A stretch of DNA of 64,000 nt from Mechercharimyces sp. CAU 1602 (GCF_024753565.1 NZ_JANTPT010000004.1:62001-126000); one strand, 5' to 3'; positions 9,154 through 19,348 are shown, counted from the first letter of the stretch. The notes: a model not told the origin generated them from the sequence alone. Numbers and translations are program-made.

Positions 9154-10500
9154 TCACATTAAAGATTCGTCATGACGTAAATCTAAACTGAGAAATTTGC
9201 TGTACTGTTTGAGAAACAGAAGCTCAACTTTCCCCACTGGGCCATTCCGCTGTTTACTTATTAACACTTCCACAATATTTTTCTTCTCTGACTCTTCATC
9301 GTAATAGTCATCTCGATAAAGAAAAGAAACAATATCTGCATCTTGCTCCAGGGAGCCAGATTCCCGCAGGTCTGACATCATCGGTCTCTTATCTTGTCGT
9401 TGTTCTACTGCACGAGATAGCTGTGACAGGGCCATAATAGGTACATCCAGCTCACGAGCCATCAGTTTTAGGGAACGCGAGATTTGTGAAATCTCCTGCT
9501 GACGACTCTCTTTTCCTGTTCCATTAATTAACTGTAAGTAGTCAATCATGACGAGGCCTAATCCATGCTCTGCTTTCAAACGGCGCAATTTGGCTCGTAT
9601 ATCAAACACCGTAACACCCGGAGTATCATCTACATAAATATTTGCCTCTGACAAAGTTCCAATCGCCATCGTCAACTTCTCCCAGTCCTCTTCAGTAAAA
9701 CCACCCGTGCGAAACTTCTCTGCCTCAATATTCCCTTCTGCGGCTAGCATCCGCTGAACCATCTGCGACGCTGACATCTCCAGATTAAATATGGCTACAG
9801 GAGCCCCTGCACGCACCGCAGCATTTTGTGCCACATTAAGGGCGAATGCTGTTTTCCCCATACTGGGTCGCGCTGCTAAAATAATGAAGTCTGATTTTTG
9901 AAACCCAGAAGTCATGCGATCCAAATCCGTATACCCCGATGGAACCCCCGTTAGCTTTCCCTGATTCTCGTGTAGAGACTCGATCTGATCAAAAGTTTCC
10001 ATCAATATGTCCCTAATCGGAATAAAGGATTTGGTGGAGCGCGTCTGTGATATTTCTAATATCTGTTTTTCGGCTTCATCAATAATCGTTGCTGTTTCTT
10101 GATCAGCCGCATATCCAGAAGCAGCAATCTGTGTTGCAGTCCGAATTAAACGCCGTAAAATTGACTTCTCTTCCACTATGCGTGCATAATGATCCACATT
10201 GGCAGCCGTTGGCACGGTATTTGCAATATCGGTCAAATAAGAGACCCCGCCCACTTCCTCCAATTGCTTGCGGTTTTGCAATTCCTCTGTCAACGTAACC
10301 AAGTCTACAGGCTCTGCCCGTTCGGTAAGATAAACAATCACTTCAAAAATACGCTGATGGGCTTGGCGGTAAAAATCCTCTGCCCGCAGCTTTTCCATCA
10401 CTTGTGCCAATACATCAGCTTCGATCAAAATTGAACCAATAACGGCTTGCTCCGCCTCCACATTGTGCGGAGGAAGCCGATCTGCGAATACATCACTCAT
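9154..10500 (-). CDS. dnaB: Replicative DNA helicase (DnaB; DnaC in Bacillus subtilis)
   Basis: A 448-residue hexameric helicase that unwinds DNA at the fork. The N-terminal primase-interaction domain begins PPHNVEAEQAVIGS; the RecA-like motor has Walker A (ARPSMGKTAF, about residue 205), Walker B (VMIDYLQL) and the DLRESGSLEQDAD loop region. It is a canonical ORF with no intein or insertion. It lies downstream of rplI with a 59-base gap holding a hairpin. Confidence 0.98.
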   Translation of the reverse strand: MSDVFADRLPPHNVEAEQAVIGSILIEADVLAQVMEKLRAEDFYRQAHQRIFEVIVYLTERAEPVDLVTLTEELQNRKQLEEVGGVSYLTDIANTVPTAANVDHYARIVEEKSILRRLIRTATQIAASGYAADQETATIIDEAEKQILEISQTRSTKSFIPIRDILMETFDQIESLHENQGKLTGVPSGYTDLDRMTSGFQKSDFIILAARPSMGKTAFALNVAQNAAVRAGAPVAIFNLEMSASQMVQRMLAAEGNIEAEKFRTGGFTEEDWEKLTMAIGTLSEANIYVDDTPGVTVFDIRAKLRRLKAEHGLGLVMIDYLQLINGTGKESRQQEISQISRSLKLMARELDVPIMALSQLSRAVEQRQDKRPMMSDLRESGSLEQDADIVSFLYRDDYYDEESEKKNIVEVLISKQRNGPVGKVELLFLKQYSKFLSLDLRHDESLM

Positions 10501-10522
10501 CTTCTATTCCTCCACAACTACA

Positions 10523-10554
10523 AAGGCGCCCCACTATAGCAAGTGGAGCGCCTT
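10523..10554 (-). terminator. Hairpin between rplI and dnaB
   Basis: AAGGCGC and CCACT pair with AGTGG and GCGCCTT around a 6-base loop with one mismatch. No strong T tract follows on the minus strand, so it may act as an attenuator or RNA-processing structure that tunes dnaB expression from the upstream operon. Confidence 0.5.
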
Positions 10555-10559
10555 ACCCC

Positions 10560-11006
10560 TTACTCCTCAACCACTTGGACAGAAATGGTAGCCGTTACTT
10601 TGGGGTGTAATTTCACTGGAACCTTGGTCACTCCAAGATGGCGAATCGGATCATCGAGCATAATCTTTTTCTTATCCAGCTTAATGCTGTGATCTTTCAT
10701 TACCTGCTGACTAATTTGTTTTGAAGTAACGGCTCCGAAGAGGCGTCCCCCTTCTCCGGCTTTAGTCGTTATCACAATTTCCAACTTCCCTAATGTCTCC
10801 GCTAACTTTTCTGCCTGCTGTAAATCTTCTTCTGCTCGGCGCTGCTCGCGCTTTTTCTTTTCATTTAAATCATTTATATTTCCAGAAGAAGCTGGAACCG
10901 CTAATTTGTTGGGTAATAGATAATTGCGCGCATAACCATCTGCTACCTCTTTAACCTCTCCCTTTTTCCCCTTGCCTTTTACATCTTGTTGAAAGATCAC
11001 CTTCAT
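10560..11006 (-). CDS. rplI: 50S ribosomal protein L9
   Basis: A 148-residue L9. The N-terminal rRNA-binding domain reads [18 protein letters not shown] and [13 protein letters not shown]; a long charged connecting helix (about residues 45-80) leads to the C-terminal domain with GRLFGAVT. It is translated just after gdpP: the gdpP stop and the rplI start are separated by one base, with GGAGG inside the gdpP end, so the two are coupled. Confidence 0.97.
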   Translation of the reverse strand: MKVIFQQDVKGKGKKGEVKEVADGYARNYLLPNKLAVPASSGNINDLNEKKKREQRRAEEDLQQAEKLAETLGKLEIVITTKAGEGGRLFGAVTSKQISQQVMKDHSIKLDKKKIMLDDPIRHLGVTKVPVKLHPKVTATISVQVVEE

Positions 11007-11007
11007 G

Positions 11008-12969
11008 TTAAGTGTCCTCCCCTTCCATCAAAAACTTCTTCAATTGCTTTAATAGTAGCTCACGTACTTCACGTACTGTCTTATTTTCTAACTGAACAGC
11101 AGCATGTGTCAAATGACCACCGCCACCCATCCGTTCCATCACCATCTGTACGTTTAAATCACCTTGCGAACGAGCACTGATCGCTACCTTTTCATCTTCA
11201 CGCAAACCGATAACAAAAGAAGCACCAATTCCGTTCATATTTAAAAGGGTATCTGCGGTTTGTGCAATCAGCAGCTGATCGTAGCGAACACCTTCTTCCC
11301 CCATCGCTACAGCTACTTTATCGTAAATCACTTCTGTGTTTTTCACAATCTCTGCACGTTTTACAAATTGATCCATGTCTTCTTTTAAAAGAGATTGCAC
11401 CATTGTCAGATCGGCCCCATGGCTTCGTAAAAAGGAAGCAGCTTCAAACGTCCGTGACCCTGCGCGAAACGAAAAACTTTTTGTATCCACCACGATTCCT
11501 GCTAATAATGAAGTGGCCTCCAGTGTGTCCATCTCCATCCGATCACCCTGATATTGCAGCAGTTCAGTAATCAGTTCACAGGTAGATGATGCATATGGCT
11601 CTAAGTAGACTAAGACTGGATCAGTAACAAACTCTTCCCCGCGCCGATGATGATCAATCACCACTACTTTGTTTGCCCGCTCAATCAGGCGCGGTTCGAT
11701 CGCAAAAGAAGGCTTATGGGTATCTACCAATATAACCAACGTTCCTCGGTCTAACATCTGGAGCGCACGATCGGGTGAGAGAATCGCATCGCTTAACGTC
11801 TCGTGATGATAAACGGACTGCAGAAGACGTTCAATAGAAGGATTAGATTCTGCCAAAACGATATGACCCTCACGTTGGCAGGACTGCACCGCCTTCAACA
11901 CACCGATGGATGCCCCAAGTGCATCCATGTCCGGTTCCGCATGTCCCATGATCAAGACACGCTCACTATCACGAATCAGGTTGGTTAACGCATGCGAGAT
12001 TACCCGTGCACGTACCCGTGTGCGCCTCTCCACCGCATTTGTCTTGCCACCGAAAAAAGTGATGTGTTCGCCGTTATGTACGGCTGCCTGATCACCTCCA
12101 CGAGCTAAAGCGATGTCGAGTGCAGATTGTGCCGTCTGCATCTGAGGAATCATCTTCGTACCATGTGAAGACACTCCTAAGCTTAGAGTGATTGGAATCT
12201 TGTTACGATGGGTCATTTCACGGATCTCATCTAGCAACTCAAATTGTTCTTGTACCAAGTCTGTTAAGGTAGCACGCGACATGGTTAGAAAGAATTTATC
12301 TGAATCAAACCGACGCAATACGATATCATGCTGTTGTGCCCAGTTGGAAATCGTATTTGTCACTTTCGTGAGCAAAAGCGCACGGTTTTGATCATCCATC
12401 CCCTGACCTGCATCTTCATAATTATCCATGTGTAAAAACCCAAATACGACACGTTCATCTTCATATTGCTGCTCTAGCATGGCTAATTGTGTTACATTTT
12501 GAAAGAAGAAGAGACGTTCATCTTCCCACTGAGAAACAAGATACGTAGCATCACCTACAGAAATACGCCACTCGTTAGCTTGCTGTTTCTTCGACAAGAG
12601 GAGAGGAAAAACATCCTCTACCTTTACTCCCACCAAAGAATCTTGGTCCATCATTTCTTTAATATAAGGATTGTGCCAAACAATCCGATCGTGTCGATCA
12701 TACAAGAGAATACCCACCGGTATTTCATCAATCGTCGTCTGCGTTGCCCCTTTAACCCGATGGGACAAGGTTAATATATACTCTTGTAATTCAAGTCTAA
12801 ACGCACGCTCCGCGCGATACAAATAAGCGGCAAACAACAGGAAACCGCTGAAAGCAACGATAGCTAGATATTGGTGATAAACGGCTAACCCTGCGATCAG
12901 TACGAGTGTAAAACAGAGAACACCGATCATATGATAACCGTACCAGCGCCGCAATAGAAAATTTGGCAT
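11008..12969 (-). CDS. gdpP: Cyclic-di-AMP phosphodiesterase GdpP
   Basis: A 653-residue membrane enzyme that hydrolyses c-di-AMP to pApA. Two N-terminal membrane helices (about residues 12-50) are followed by a PAS-like domain, a degenerate GGDEF domain (no GGDEF signature visible), and the DHH/DHHA1 domain with [12 protein letters not shown] and VVIDHHRRG. The terminal [10 protein letters not shown] fits DHHA1. Start 12969 is preferred to 12975 because GAGGGG sits 8 bases upstream. The yybS-gdpP-rplI-dnaB order matches Bacillus. Confidence 0.95.
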   Translation of the reverse strand: MPNFLLRRWYGYHMIGVLCFTLVLIAGLAVYHQYLAIVAFSGFLLFAAYLYRAERAFRLELQEYILTLSHRVKGATQTTIDEIPVGILLYDRHDRIVWHNPYIKEMMDQDSLVGVKVEDVFPLLLSKKQQANEWRISVGDATYLVSQWEDERLFFFQNVTQLAMLEQQYEDERVVFGFLHMDNYEDAGQGMDDQNRALLLTKVTNTISNWAQQHDIVLRRFDSDKFFLTMSRATLTDLVQEQFELLDEIREMTHRNKIPITLSLGVSSHGTKMIPQMQTAQSALDIALARGGDQAAVHNGEHITFFGGKTNAVERRTRVRARVISHALTNLIRDSERVLIMGHAEPDMDALGASIGVLKAVQSCQREGHIVLAESNPSIERLLQSVYHHETLSDAILSPDRALQMLDRGTLVILVDTHKPSFAIEPRLIERANKVVVIDHHRRGEEFVTDPVLVYLEPYASSTCELITELLQYQGDRMEMDTLEATSLLAGIVVDTKSFSFRAGSRTFEAASFLRSHGADLTMVQSLLKEDMDQFVKRAEIVKNTEVIYDKVAVAMGEEGVRYDQLLIAQTADTLLNMNGIGASFVIGLREDEKVAISARSQGDLNVQMVMERMGGGGHLTHAAVQLENKTVREVRELLLKQLKKFLMEGEDT

Positions 12970-13087
12970 GGTCACATCCCCTCGACCTGCACCGAATAAT
13001 TTAATTCAACTCTCGTTCTTTTTCACTCATAACTTATTTTAACCCAGGAGTCACAGGTTGAGTAGTCTCTTTCCAAATCCAGTAGAA

Positions 13088-14011
13088 CTAATCCTTTCCT
13101 ACCAACCGGCTCCTCCACTTTGTACCCACATCAAGAATCCCTAAAGCATAAAAGAGTAGAGATAAGAGGGGTATGAATGATACGAAGAGAACTAAAATCA
13201 TCCAGCTTTGATTTTTATGCTTACAATGGAGAAAGTAAGAAACAAAGGAAAGCCCTTGTAGAAAAAATAGCATGTGCAGCAGCAAAAGAACTCCATCCAC
13301 CCAGCGAAAGGAATCCTCTCCCCCGCTTATTCCAATCAAACCAAGTAGGAGCATCGCTCCGTAAAAAAGAAGAAAGGAACGTGGTAAGCGCCAATGGAAA
13401 AAGAGAGGGATGCGCTTAAGCGGAATCCTCTTTTGCAACAACCTTCTTCCCGCCCAAAAATTAAGTAGCGGGATCGGAATCGCAATGATCGCCATCAAAA
13501 CAGGAATAAGCGTTTGTAACTGCGGTGGCTCCCCAATCTCTTCAATTCCCAGCGTTGCAAATAAGGTCTGCGTTTCCATCCATTGTCCATCCCAAGCAGC
13601 TTGTAACTTTCCATATGCTCCAAAAACGGAGGAAGAGATCGCAAAGACCAAAATGATCACGATACTTGAAGCCATTAATCCACCAAGGACGACTTCACTT
13701 CCACTCATCTCTTTATGAGAGTAGAGACGCCCCATTAACAGCCCTATGAAGACTGTCGGCAGTATAAGCAGTGCCATCATAGTCGCAATTTCTTCCCCCA
13801 GCACCGCATACATTCCTAAAAGAAGAGATCCATTCGTGATTACAATAAAAATAAGTGTAGGGATAAGTGGTTGTTTTGCCGCTAATAACATAAACGGTAA
13901 CGGTAAAAACCATATACTTACCACCCCTAAAGGTGTAAACGATAATATGAAAATCAATATAAATAAGACTGCACTGTAGATCCAGTCATATTGGTTATTT
14001 ATAGGCTTCAT
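13088..14011 (-). CDS. yybS: YybS family (DUF2232) membrane protein
   Basis: A 307-residue protein with about seven to eight hydrophobic helices and few charged loops, consistent with the DUF2232 family always found next to gdpP and rplI. The function is unknown. ATG 14011 is selected because GGGGGAGG lies 10 bases upstream; a longer reading to 14044 is less likely. Confidence 0.85.
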   Translation of the reverse strand: MKPINNQYDWIYSAVLFILIFILSFTPLGVVSIWFLPLPFMLLAAKQPLIPTLIFIVITNGSLLLGMYAVLGEEIATMMALLILPTVFIGLLMGRLYSHKEMSGSEVVLGGLMASSIVIILVFAISSSVFGAYGKLQAAWDGQWMETQTLFATLGIEEIGEPPQLQTLIPVLMAIIAIPIPLLNFWAGRRLLQKRIPLKRIPLFFHWRLPRSFLLFYGAMLLLGLIGISGGEDSFRWVDGVLLLLHMLFFLQGLSFVSYFLHCKHKNQSWMILVLFVSFIPLLSLLFYALGILDVGTKWRSRLVGKD

Positions 14012-14043
14012 CAGCGAAATGCCTCCCCCTTTTGTTCCACTCA

Positions 14044-14355
14044 TTATCGATCAATATATTTTTCCAAATGGGAAAGGTCTTGATACCATTCCTCAAGTTG
14101 GTGCCCTTCTTCAACATGTTCTTGTAGGTTCTTCACCACAGCTTGGTCCAATTCACGAAATGATAACCCAAGCCGACGAGCCAGTACATAGACAGCCGTT
14201 ATTAAACTAGCGAGGCTGTCCACTATTAAGGTTTGATTGGCATAATGAAGTCCTTTAAATAAGTTGGCCAGCTGGTCGATTAATTCCGTCTTTAACCAAT
14301 CAATCACTTTAACGCTCTTAGCTATATGTACGCTGCGATCTGGCCGACTCATCAT
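14044..14355 (-). CDS. MazG-like family protein
   Basis: A 103-residue mostly helical protein with an acidic C-terminus (EHVEEGHQLEEWYQDL). It resembles the short MazG-like family of Bacillales found beside yybS. Classical MazG pyrophosphatase metal ligands (ExxE..ExxD) are not obvious, so a nucleotide-hydrolysis role is doubtful. GGAGGG leads the doublet ATG at 14355/14352. It sits upstream of yybS in the same direction. Confidence 0.6.
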   Translation of the reverse strand: MMSRPDRSVHIAKSVKVIDWLKTELIDQLANLFKGLHYANQTLIVDSLASLITAVYVLARRLGLSFRELDQAVVKNLQEHVEEGHQLEEWYQDLSHLEKYIDR

Positions 14356-14440
14356 CGATGCCCTCCTTCGCCTTCGGTAAAGGGATTAGGTCTACTTTCA
14401 ACAACTCGACACCAAAATCCTTTTTTCATACCGTGGAAAG

Positions 14441-14474
14441 GAAAAAACAGGGGCACAAATGGGCCCCTGTTTTT
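14441..14474 (-). terminator. Terminator of the rpsF-ssb-rpsR operon
   Basis: A perfect 12-bp stem (AAAAACAGGGGC, 14443-14454, with its complement at 14463-14474) around an 8-base loop, with T-rich sequence on the minus-strand exit side. It lies directly after the rpsR stop and could work in both directions. Confidence 0.9.
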
Positions 14475-14478
14475 ATAC

Positions 14479-14712
14479 TCAGTCAGTCGCATATGGCAGA
14501 AGTGCCATTTGACGAGCTCGTTTGATTGCGCGTGTTAATTGCCGTTGGTATTTTGAAGAAGTACCTGTTACACGACGAGGTAAAATCTTTCCACGCTCAC
14601 TGATAAACCGTTTCAGCAAATCTACATCTTTGTAGTCGATGTATGTGATTTTGTTACTTGTGAAGAAACAAACTTTGCGACGTTTGTTTCCACGACGACG
14701 TGCCATCATCAT
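14479..14712 (-). CDS. rpsR: 30S ribosomal protein S18
   Basis: S18 of about 75-77 residues with the usual [20 protein letters not shown] core and the [16 protein letters not shown] end. GAGGAGGG is followed by three consecutive ATG codons (14712, 14709, 14706), so the exact start is uncertain by two residues. It is the last gene of rpsF-ssb-rpsR; S18 pairs with S6 in the ribosome platform. Confidence 0.96.
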   Translation of the reverse strand: MMMARRRGNKRRKVCFFTSNKITYIDYKDVDLLKRFISERGKILPRRVTGTSSKYQRQLTRAIKRARQMALLPYATD

Positions 14713-14748
14713 ATTCCCTCCTCTTCTCAATTAGTATCGGTATTTATA

Positions 14749-15183
14749 TTAGAAGGGTAGATCATCATCCGAGATATCAATTGGTTTGCCATCATCAGCA
14801 AAGGGATCTTTAGACGATGATTGCTCAAATGGGTTGTTGTTATAACCCGCCTGAGTATTCGACTCTGACCGGGGAGATAAAAACTCAACATTATCTGCAA
14901 TCACTTCAGTTACTTTGATGCGCTGACCCTCTTGGTTTTCAAAACTGCGTGTTTGCAGTCGACCATCTACAGCCGCTTTCCGTCCCTTTTTAAGGTAGTT
15001 AGCACAGTTCTCCGCCAACTGACGCCAAGCGACTACGTTAACGAAGTCAGCTTCGCGCTCGCCCTGTTGATTGGAGAAAGGACGGTTAACAGCAATCGTA
15101 AAGTTTACAACTGCAACCCCACTGCTCGTGTAACGCAATTCGGGATCACGCGCCAAATTCCCTATGAGTACAACCCGGTTCAT
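14749..15183 (-). CDS. ssb: Single-stranded DNA-binding protein
   Basis: A 144-residue SSB. The OB fold begins [19 protein letters not shown] and continues through [18 protein letters not shown]; a Gln/Asn-rich linker leads to the acidic tip DISDDDLPF, which recruits DNA-repair and replication partners. GGAGGGG precedes the start. It lies between rpsF and rpsR in the classic three-gene operon. Confidence 0.97.
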   Translation of the reverse strand: MNRVVLIGNLARDPELRYTSSGVAVVNFTIAVNRPFSNQQGEREADFVNVVAWRQLAENCANYLKKGRKAAVDGRLQTRSFENQEGQRIKVTEVIADNVEFLSPRSESNTQAGYNNNPFEQSSSKDPFADDGKPIDISDDDLPF

Positions 15184-15221
15184 CTCGATCCCCTCCTAAT
15201 GTTTGAAACCTGATACTCGCC

Positions 15222-15512
15222 CTATTTATCATCTAAGCTGATAACCATCTTCCGTAGAACACGGTCGTTAAGTTTCATAATACGATCCAACTCGTTCAAC
15301 GTCTCGTTTTTAGCGTCAAAAGTGGTTACTGTGTAAAAACCTTCACGAGCATCTTCGATTTCATAAGCAAAACGGCGTTTACCGAAATCTTTGCTCGCAA
15401 CGTTTTCCCCACCATTTTTGCTGATGGTCGTTTCAACCGCTTCACGCGTAGCTTTCAACGTTTCCTCGTCCACATCGGGACGTACGATGTACATCATCTC
15501 ATACTTTTTCAT
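15222..15512 (-). CDS. rpsF: 30S ribosomal protein S6
   Basis: A 96-residue S6 with the family start MKKYEMMYIVRPDVDEE and the core FGKRRFAYEIEDAREGFYTV. It heads the rpsF-ssb-rpsR operon. The strong site AGGAGGTG (complement of 15521-15528) lies in a structured leader that probably lets S6:S18 repress translation. Confidence 0.97.
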   Translation of the reverse strand: MKKYEMMYIVRPDVDEETLKATREAVETTISKNGGENVASKDFGKRRFAYEIEDAREGFYTVTTFDAKNETLNELDRIMKLNDRVLRKMVISLDDK

Positions 15513-15520
15513 TATGCATT

Positions 15521-15570
15521 CACCTCCTCATGGACACTGCGGCTTCATTTTCCTTGAATGAAGCAAGGAG
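15521..15570 (-). promoter_or_regulatory. Probable S6:S18 autoregulatory leader of rpsF
   Basis: In the minus-strand RNA, CTTCATT pairs with AATGAAG (15557-15563 with 15543-15549), followed at once by an unpaired CCG (15540-15542). An outer CTCCT (15566-15570) can pair with the AGGAG of the ribosome site. A hairpin next to a CCG bulge is the known S6:S18-binding motif of rpsF leaders, where the protein pair mimics its ribosomal contact. Confidence 0.65.
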
Positions 15571-15593
15571 TTTTAATAAACCCACACTGAACT

Positions 15594-15622
15594 ATTCTAT
15601 CAGCAAAGTGGCAGAGAAGCAA
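15594..15622 (-). promoter_or_regulatory. rpsF operon promoter
   Basis: Minus-strand TTGCTT (15617-15622) and TAGAAT (15594-15599) with exactly 17 bases between them, placed just upstream of the structured rpsF leader. Confidence 0.65.
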
Positions 15623-15710
15623 GGTAAACGGATATGTTTCCCTTACCTTCAGCATCCGCGTCTTACATACTCTTTATCATTCTTTCGTGACAACCCTATC
15701 TGATAAGATA

Positions 15711-16811
15711 TTAGACATTAAAGCGGAAGTGCATAACGTCGCCATCTTGCACAATATATTCTTTTCCTTCCAGTCTCATCAAGCCTCGTTCACGCGCCTC
15801 ATTCATAGAGCCACTCATCACCAAGTCTTCATACCCTACTACTTCAGCACGAATAAAGCCTTTTTCAAAATCAGTGTGAATCACACCTGCAGCCCCCGGT
15901 GCTTTTGTCCCTTTACGAATGGTCCATGCACGCACTTCTTTCTCGCCAGCTGTAAAGTAGGTTATTAAGCCTAGTAAGGTGTAGGCTGCCAGCACCAGGC
16001 GATCTAAGCCAGCCATTTCTAATCCCAAGTCTTCAAGAAATTGTTGGCGCTCTTCCCCATCCAGCTCTGCGATTTCAGCTTCCAATTGAGCCGAGATCGT
16101 CACTACTTGCGCTCCTTCTTTGGCAGCAATTTCGCGCACTTGTTGTACATGAGGGTTATTCTCCGGATCAGCTACTTCCTCTTCACCCACATTGGCTACA
16201 TATAAGACACTTTTGGCTGTTAGTAGGTTGAGTGGGTCAACGAGCTGGCGCTCCTCTTTATCTAACTCTAACTGCCGCACAGATAAACCTTCTGCTAAGC
16301 CTTTTTGTACCTTTTCAAGCACTTCAAACTCTTTACCCGCATCCGCATCTCCACTTTTCTTCTTGCGCATAACACGATCCATCCGCCGCTCTACTGCTTC
16401 CAAGTCAGATAGACCCAATTCGGTATCAATAATTTCGATATCGCTGACGGGGTCAACTTTCCCTTCTACGTGCGTAATATTTCCATCTTCAAAGCAGCGC
16501 ACCACATGAATAATCGCATCTACTTCGCGAATGTTGGCTAAGAACTGATTTCCCAAACCTTCCCCTTTGCTCGCCCCCCGAACCAAGCCAGCGATGTCAA
16601 CCAGCTGTAAGTGAGTCGGCACGACGCGTTGGGGATTTACAATTTCGGTTAACCGCTCTAAACGTTGATCACGTACATCAACCACACCTGTATTGGGGTC
16701 AATCGTACAGAAGGGATAATTGGCTGATTCCGCTCCTGCCTTCGTTATTGCATTAAATAAAGTGGATTTCCCCACATTGGGTAATCCGACTATACCTGTT
16801 GTAAGTGCCAT
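15711..16811 (-). CDS. ychF: Ribosome-associated ATPase YchF
   Basis: An Obg-family P-loop protein of 366 residues, the usual length, that prefers ATP over GTP and binds ribosomes. [20 protein letters not shown] carries the G1 loop; [17 protein letters not shown] is G3 with the YchF-specific extension, and a C-terminal TGS-like domain ends in [11 protein letters not shown]. Start 16811 gives the canonical N-terminus; the frame runs open to 16835. Confidence 0.97.
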   Translation of the reverse strand: MALTTGIVGLPNVGKSTLFNAITKAGAESANYPFCTIDPNTGVVDVRDQRLERLTEIVNPQRVVPTHLQLVDIAGLVRGASKGEGLGNQFLANIREVDAIIHVVRCFEDGNITHVEGKVDPVSDIEIIDTELGLSDLEAVERRMDRVMRKKKSGDADAGKEFEVLEKVQKGLAEGLSVRQLELDKEERQLVDPLNLLTAKSVLYVANVGEEEVADPENNPHVQQVREIAAKEGAQVVTISAQLEAEIAELDGEERQQFLEDLGLEMAGLDRLVLAAYTLLGLITYFTAGEKEVRAWTIRKGTKAPGAAGVIHTDFEKGFIRAEVVGYEDLVMSGSMNEARERGLMRLEGKEYIVQDGDVMHFRFNV

Positions 16812-16996
16812 CAATGTCATCCTCTCATGGAGCATTCCGTCTTTTTAATCCTTGTCCATTATATCGAAAGCACAGGTCGCTGTCATGAAAGTTGGGTAGT
16901 TGTCGAAATATCTGTCTCTAAGCTATTCTATTATTTCCCTTGGTTTTATTTTACGTTATAATAGATTTGCAAACTTAGGGAAACGAGGTGAGAAAA

Positions 16997-18364
16997 GTGA
17001 ACCGAAGAGTAGTATTACTAGTTTTGGTATTTATCCTTATCCTTTCGAGCGGATGTTCTACGCTTTTCCAAACTACGGGGAAGCAATCTGAGCAAGAAAA
17101 TGTGAATTCCTCAGAAAAAAAGAGCGATTCCGCTTCTTCCCATAGCGAGACTCCTCCTCAAATCAAAGTACCTACTCGTTTGGAGGATATTGAATTACTA
17201 GCCGGACCTGGATCACACAGTGATCAATACGATCTAAACAAAGTACGGGTTGAATTAGACCAATGGTCTAAAGATCTTTCCTCCGCTCAACTGTATTCAA
17301 AGCTCCTTCGCTTAGTAGGAGAAGACTACAGAAGGAGCTTTCACTTTTTTCAAAATTACGATACGTCCGTAACAGAATTAGATGCTAGTCCCGACTCCAT
17401 GAAAAAAATAAAGGTACCCGCGGGACAACAAGTAAACGTCGTCATTCTCCTTGATTCCAGCGGTAGTATGGCGGAAAAGGTAGAGGGCGGAAAAAAGATG
17501 GACCTTGCTAAAAAAGCCGTTCACAACTTTATTTCCAATATGCCTCAAGGCGCCAATGTGTCCCTACAACTCTACGGACATAAAGGTTCTAATAACGAAG
17601 CAGACAAAAAGGTGTCATGCGCCGGTGTAGAAGAGGTTTACCCGCTTGGAGAATACCAGGAGGACTCCTTTCAAACCGCTCTTGATAAAGCAAAGCCTAC
17701 CGGGTATACCCCGCTCGCTGGCTCCATGGAATCCGCTAAAAACACACTTTCCTCCCATCTAGGGGGTGCCAATGTACAAAATATTATCTATGTCGTCAGT
17801 GACGGAGTAGAAACTTGCGATGGCGATCCTGTAAAAATAGCAGAAGAACTTAACCAATCTGGTATCCAAGCTGTCGTCAATATTCTTGGCTTCGATGTAG
17901 ATGATAAAGGGCAACAAGCACTACAAAAAGTAGCTGATGCTGGTGGCGGAGAGTATCAAACAGTGGATACAGACGTCGAAATGAAAGAGTACTTCGAGGG
18001 TCAATTCCGCCTCCTCTATGACAAATGGGAGAAGTGGGCGGACGATCAATATAATAAAGCGGAGTATTATGCCAGTATCAAATTAGACGAGGTTGAGCAG
18101 GAAGCAGATGCCCTACTCGAGCTAATAAATAAAGAGCATTATCAGCTCATGAACGCAGCCGAATATTTAGAAGAAGAACGTGACTTCGATTATAACGTGA
18201 TCAGTTCCACCAAGAGCAAGCTATATGATCGTGAAAGTCAGATTAAGGGCTGGACATACGATGCCCGTGACTATGTGCAATCTGAAGTAAGAGAGAATCG
18301 AGATGAGATTCAAGATTATGTTCGCAATCAACGAGATTCCGAACAAAGGAAACTATCGAACTAA
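16997..18364 (+). CDS. Lipoprotein with von Willebrand factor A domain
   Basis: A surface lipoprotein of about 455 residues. The signal peptide (RRVVLLVLVFILILSSGC) ends in a lipobox with Cys near residue 20, then a Ser-rich spacer, then a VWA domain beginning at about residue 140 with the metal-binding DSSGSM; YTPLAGS and VSDGVETC supply the later contacts. The C-terminal 120 residues look coiled-coil, with many Glu/Lys/Tyr and NRDEIQDYVRNQRD at the end. The GTG at 16997 is preferred after GAGGTGAG; GTG 16988 is possible. It is followed by two small lipoproteins and may bind or organise them or cell-wall components. Confidence 0.8.
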   Translation: MNRRVVLLVLVFILILSSGCSTLFQTTGKQSEQENVNSSEKKSDSASSHSETPPQIKVPTRLEDIELLAGPGSHSDQYDLNKVRVELDQWSKDLSSAQLYSKLLRLVGEDYRRSFHFFQNYDTSVTELDASPDSMKKIKVPAGQQVNVVILLDSSGSMAEKVEGGKKMDLAKKAVHNFISNMPQGANVSLQLYGHKGSNNEADKKVSCAGVEEVYPLGEYQEDSFQTALDKAKPTGYTPLAGSMESAKNTLSSHLGGANVQNIIYVVSDGVETCDGDPVKIAEELNQSGIQAVVNILGFDVDDKGQQALQKVADAGGGEYQTVDTDVEMKEYFEGQFRLLYDKWEKWADDQYNKAEYYASIKLDEVEQEADALLELINKEHYQLMNAAEYLEEERDFDYNVISSTKSKLYDRESQIKGWTYDARDYVQSEVRENRDEIQDYVRNQRDSEQRKLSN

Positions 18365-18382
18365 ATAAAGGAGGAAGTTGCG

Positions 18383-18865
18383 ATGAAAAAGATATGGCTA
18401 CTTCTACTCGCTCTTAGCCTACTTCTACTAGGAAGTGGTTGTGGCTTAATGGGGGATAGTGCAAAAGAAGGGAAAGATAAAGGACAGAATGAAGAGAAAA
18501 CCAAAAATGAAACAAACAACGGCGTAGCAAAAATTAAGTTTGGTGATTATCCGCGTGACGAGAATAATTGGGAAGTATTAAATCAGCGCAAGCACTTTGG
18601 TAAGGAAGAAGAGTTCTCTATGTCTGTAAAGTTCGGTAAAAAAATAGACACAACTAGAGTAAAGGTCAAAATTGTAAAACAACCTGATGACCGTTTAATT
18701 CAAGAGTGGGTGCAAGATGAGGAAAGTCCTGACAGTACGCAGTGGAAGTGGATGTTTACGGACAGCGGAGACTTTCATGGATTTTATGAACTAGGCGACT
18801 ATACCATGCAACTATTTCGTGGAGAAGAATTACTGGCTGAAGGTTCCTTTACAATCGTTGACTAA
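18383..18865 (+). CDS. Small lipoprotein, first of a paralogous pair
   Basis: A 160-residue protein with a lipoprotein signal (lipobox LLGSGC) and a Lys/Glu/Asn-rich spacer. The core VAKIKFGDYPRDENNWEVLN and the end GDYTMQLFRGEELLAEGSFT are repeated in the next gene. The predicted beta-rich body may be an Ig-like or carbohydrate-binding fold; no enzymatic motif is visible and the family was not recognised. GGAGG leads the ATG, 18 bases after the VWA gene, so the three genes form an operon. Confidence 0.75.
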   Translation: MKKIWLLLLALSLLLLGSGCGLMGDSAKEGKDKGQNEEKTKNETNNGVAKIKFGDYPRDENNWEVLNQRKHFGKEEEFSMSVKFGKKIDTTRVKVKIVKQPDDRLIQEWVQDEESPDSTQWKWMFTDSGDFHGFYELGDYTMQLFRGEELLAEGSFTIVD

Positions 18866-18889
18866 AGCAACTCTTTACATAGGAGGTTC

Positions 18890-19348
18890 ATGATGATCAA
18901 GAGAACAAGATTACTTTTCCCATTACTACTAGCTATATTACTTCTTGCGGGCGGATGTTCACTCGGCAGTGATGGAGCAGAGGAGTCTCAAACAGATAAA
19001 GCGAAAGTAGTGGAAATCAAGTTTGGCGACTATCCAGAAGATGATAATAACGATGAGGTTATCAATGCACGTACCCACTTCGGCAGAGATGAGACATTTG
19101 CTATGTCATATAAGCTTCTTGAAAGTCCTAATACCAAGAAATACACTGTCCGCTGGATCAAACTTCCTGAAAATCGAATTATTGAAGAGATGCATTTCAC
19201 ATCTCAAGATCCATCAGACAAAACCAAGAAATGGGAATTTACAAACCATGACAAATTTAATGGCTTCTACACCAAAAGCGACTATAAAATGCAAGTTTTA
19301 CGTGGAGAAGACCTACTCGCAGAAGGAACGTTTACCATTATCGATTAG
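18890..19348 (+). CDS. Small lipoprotein, second of the paralogous pair
   Basis: A 152-residue lipoprotein (lipobox LLAGGC) clearly homologous to its upstream neighbour: EIKFGDYPEDDNNDEVINAR, THFGRDETFAMSY and YKMQVLRGEDLLAEGTFTI align along the whole mature part. The pair arose by tandem duplication and has diverged to perhaps half identity. AGGAGG lies 3 bases before a double ATG (18890/18893). The function is unknown; export to the outer face of the membrane is certain enough from the signal. Confidence 0.75.
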   Translation: MMIKRTRLLFPLLLAILLLAGGCSLGSDGAEESQTDKAKVVEIKFGDYPEDDNNDEVINARTHFGRDETFAMSYKLLESPNTKKYTVRWIKLPENRIIEEMHFTSQDPSDKTKKWEFTNHDKFNGFYTKSDYKMQVLRGEDLLAEGTFTIID

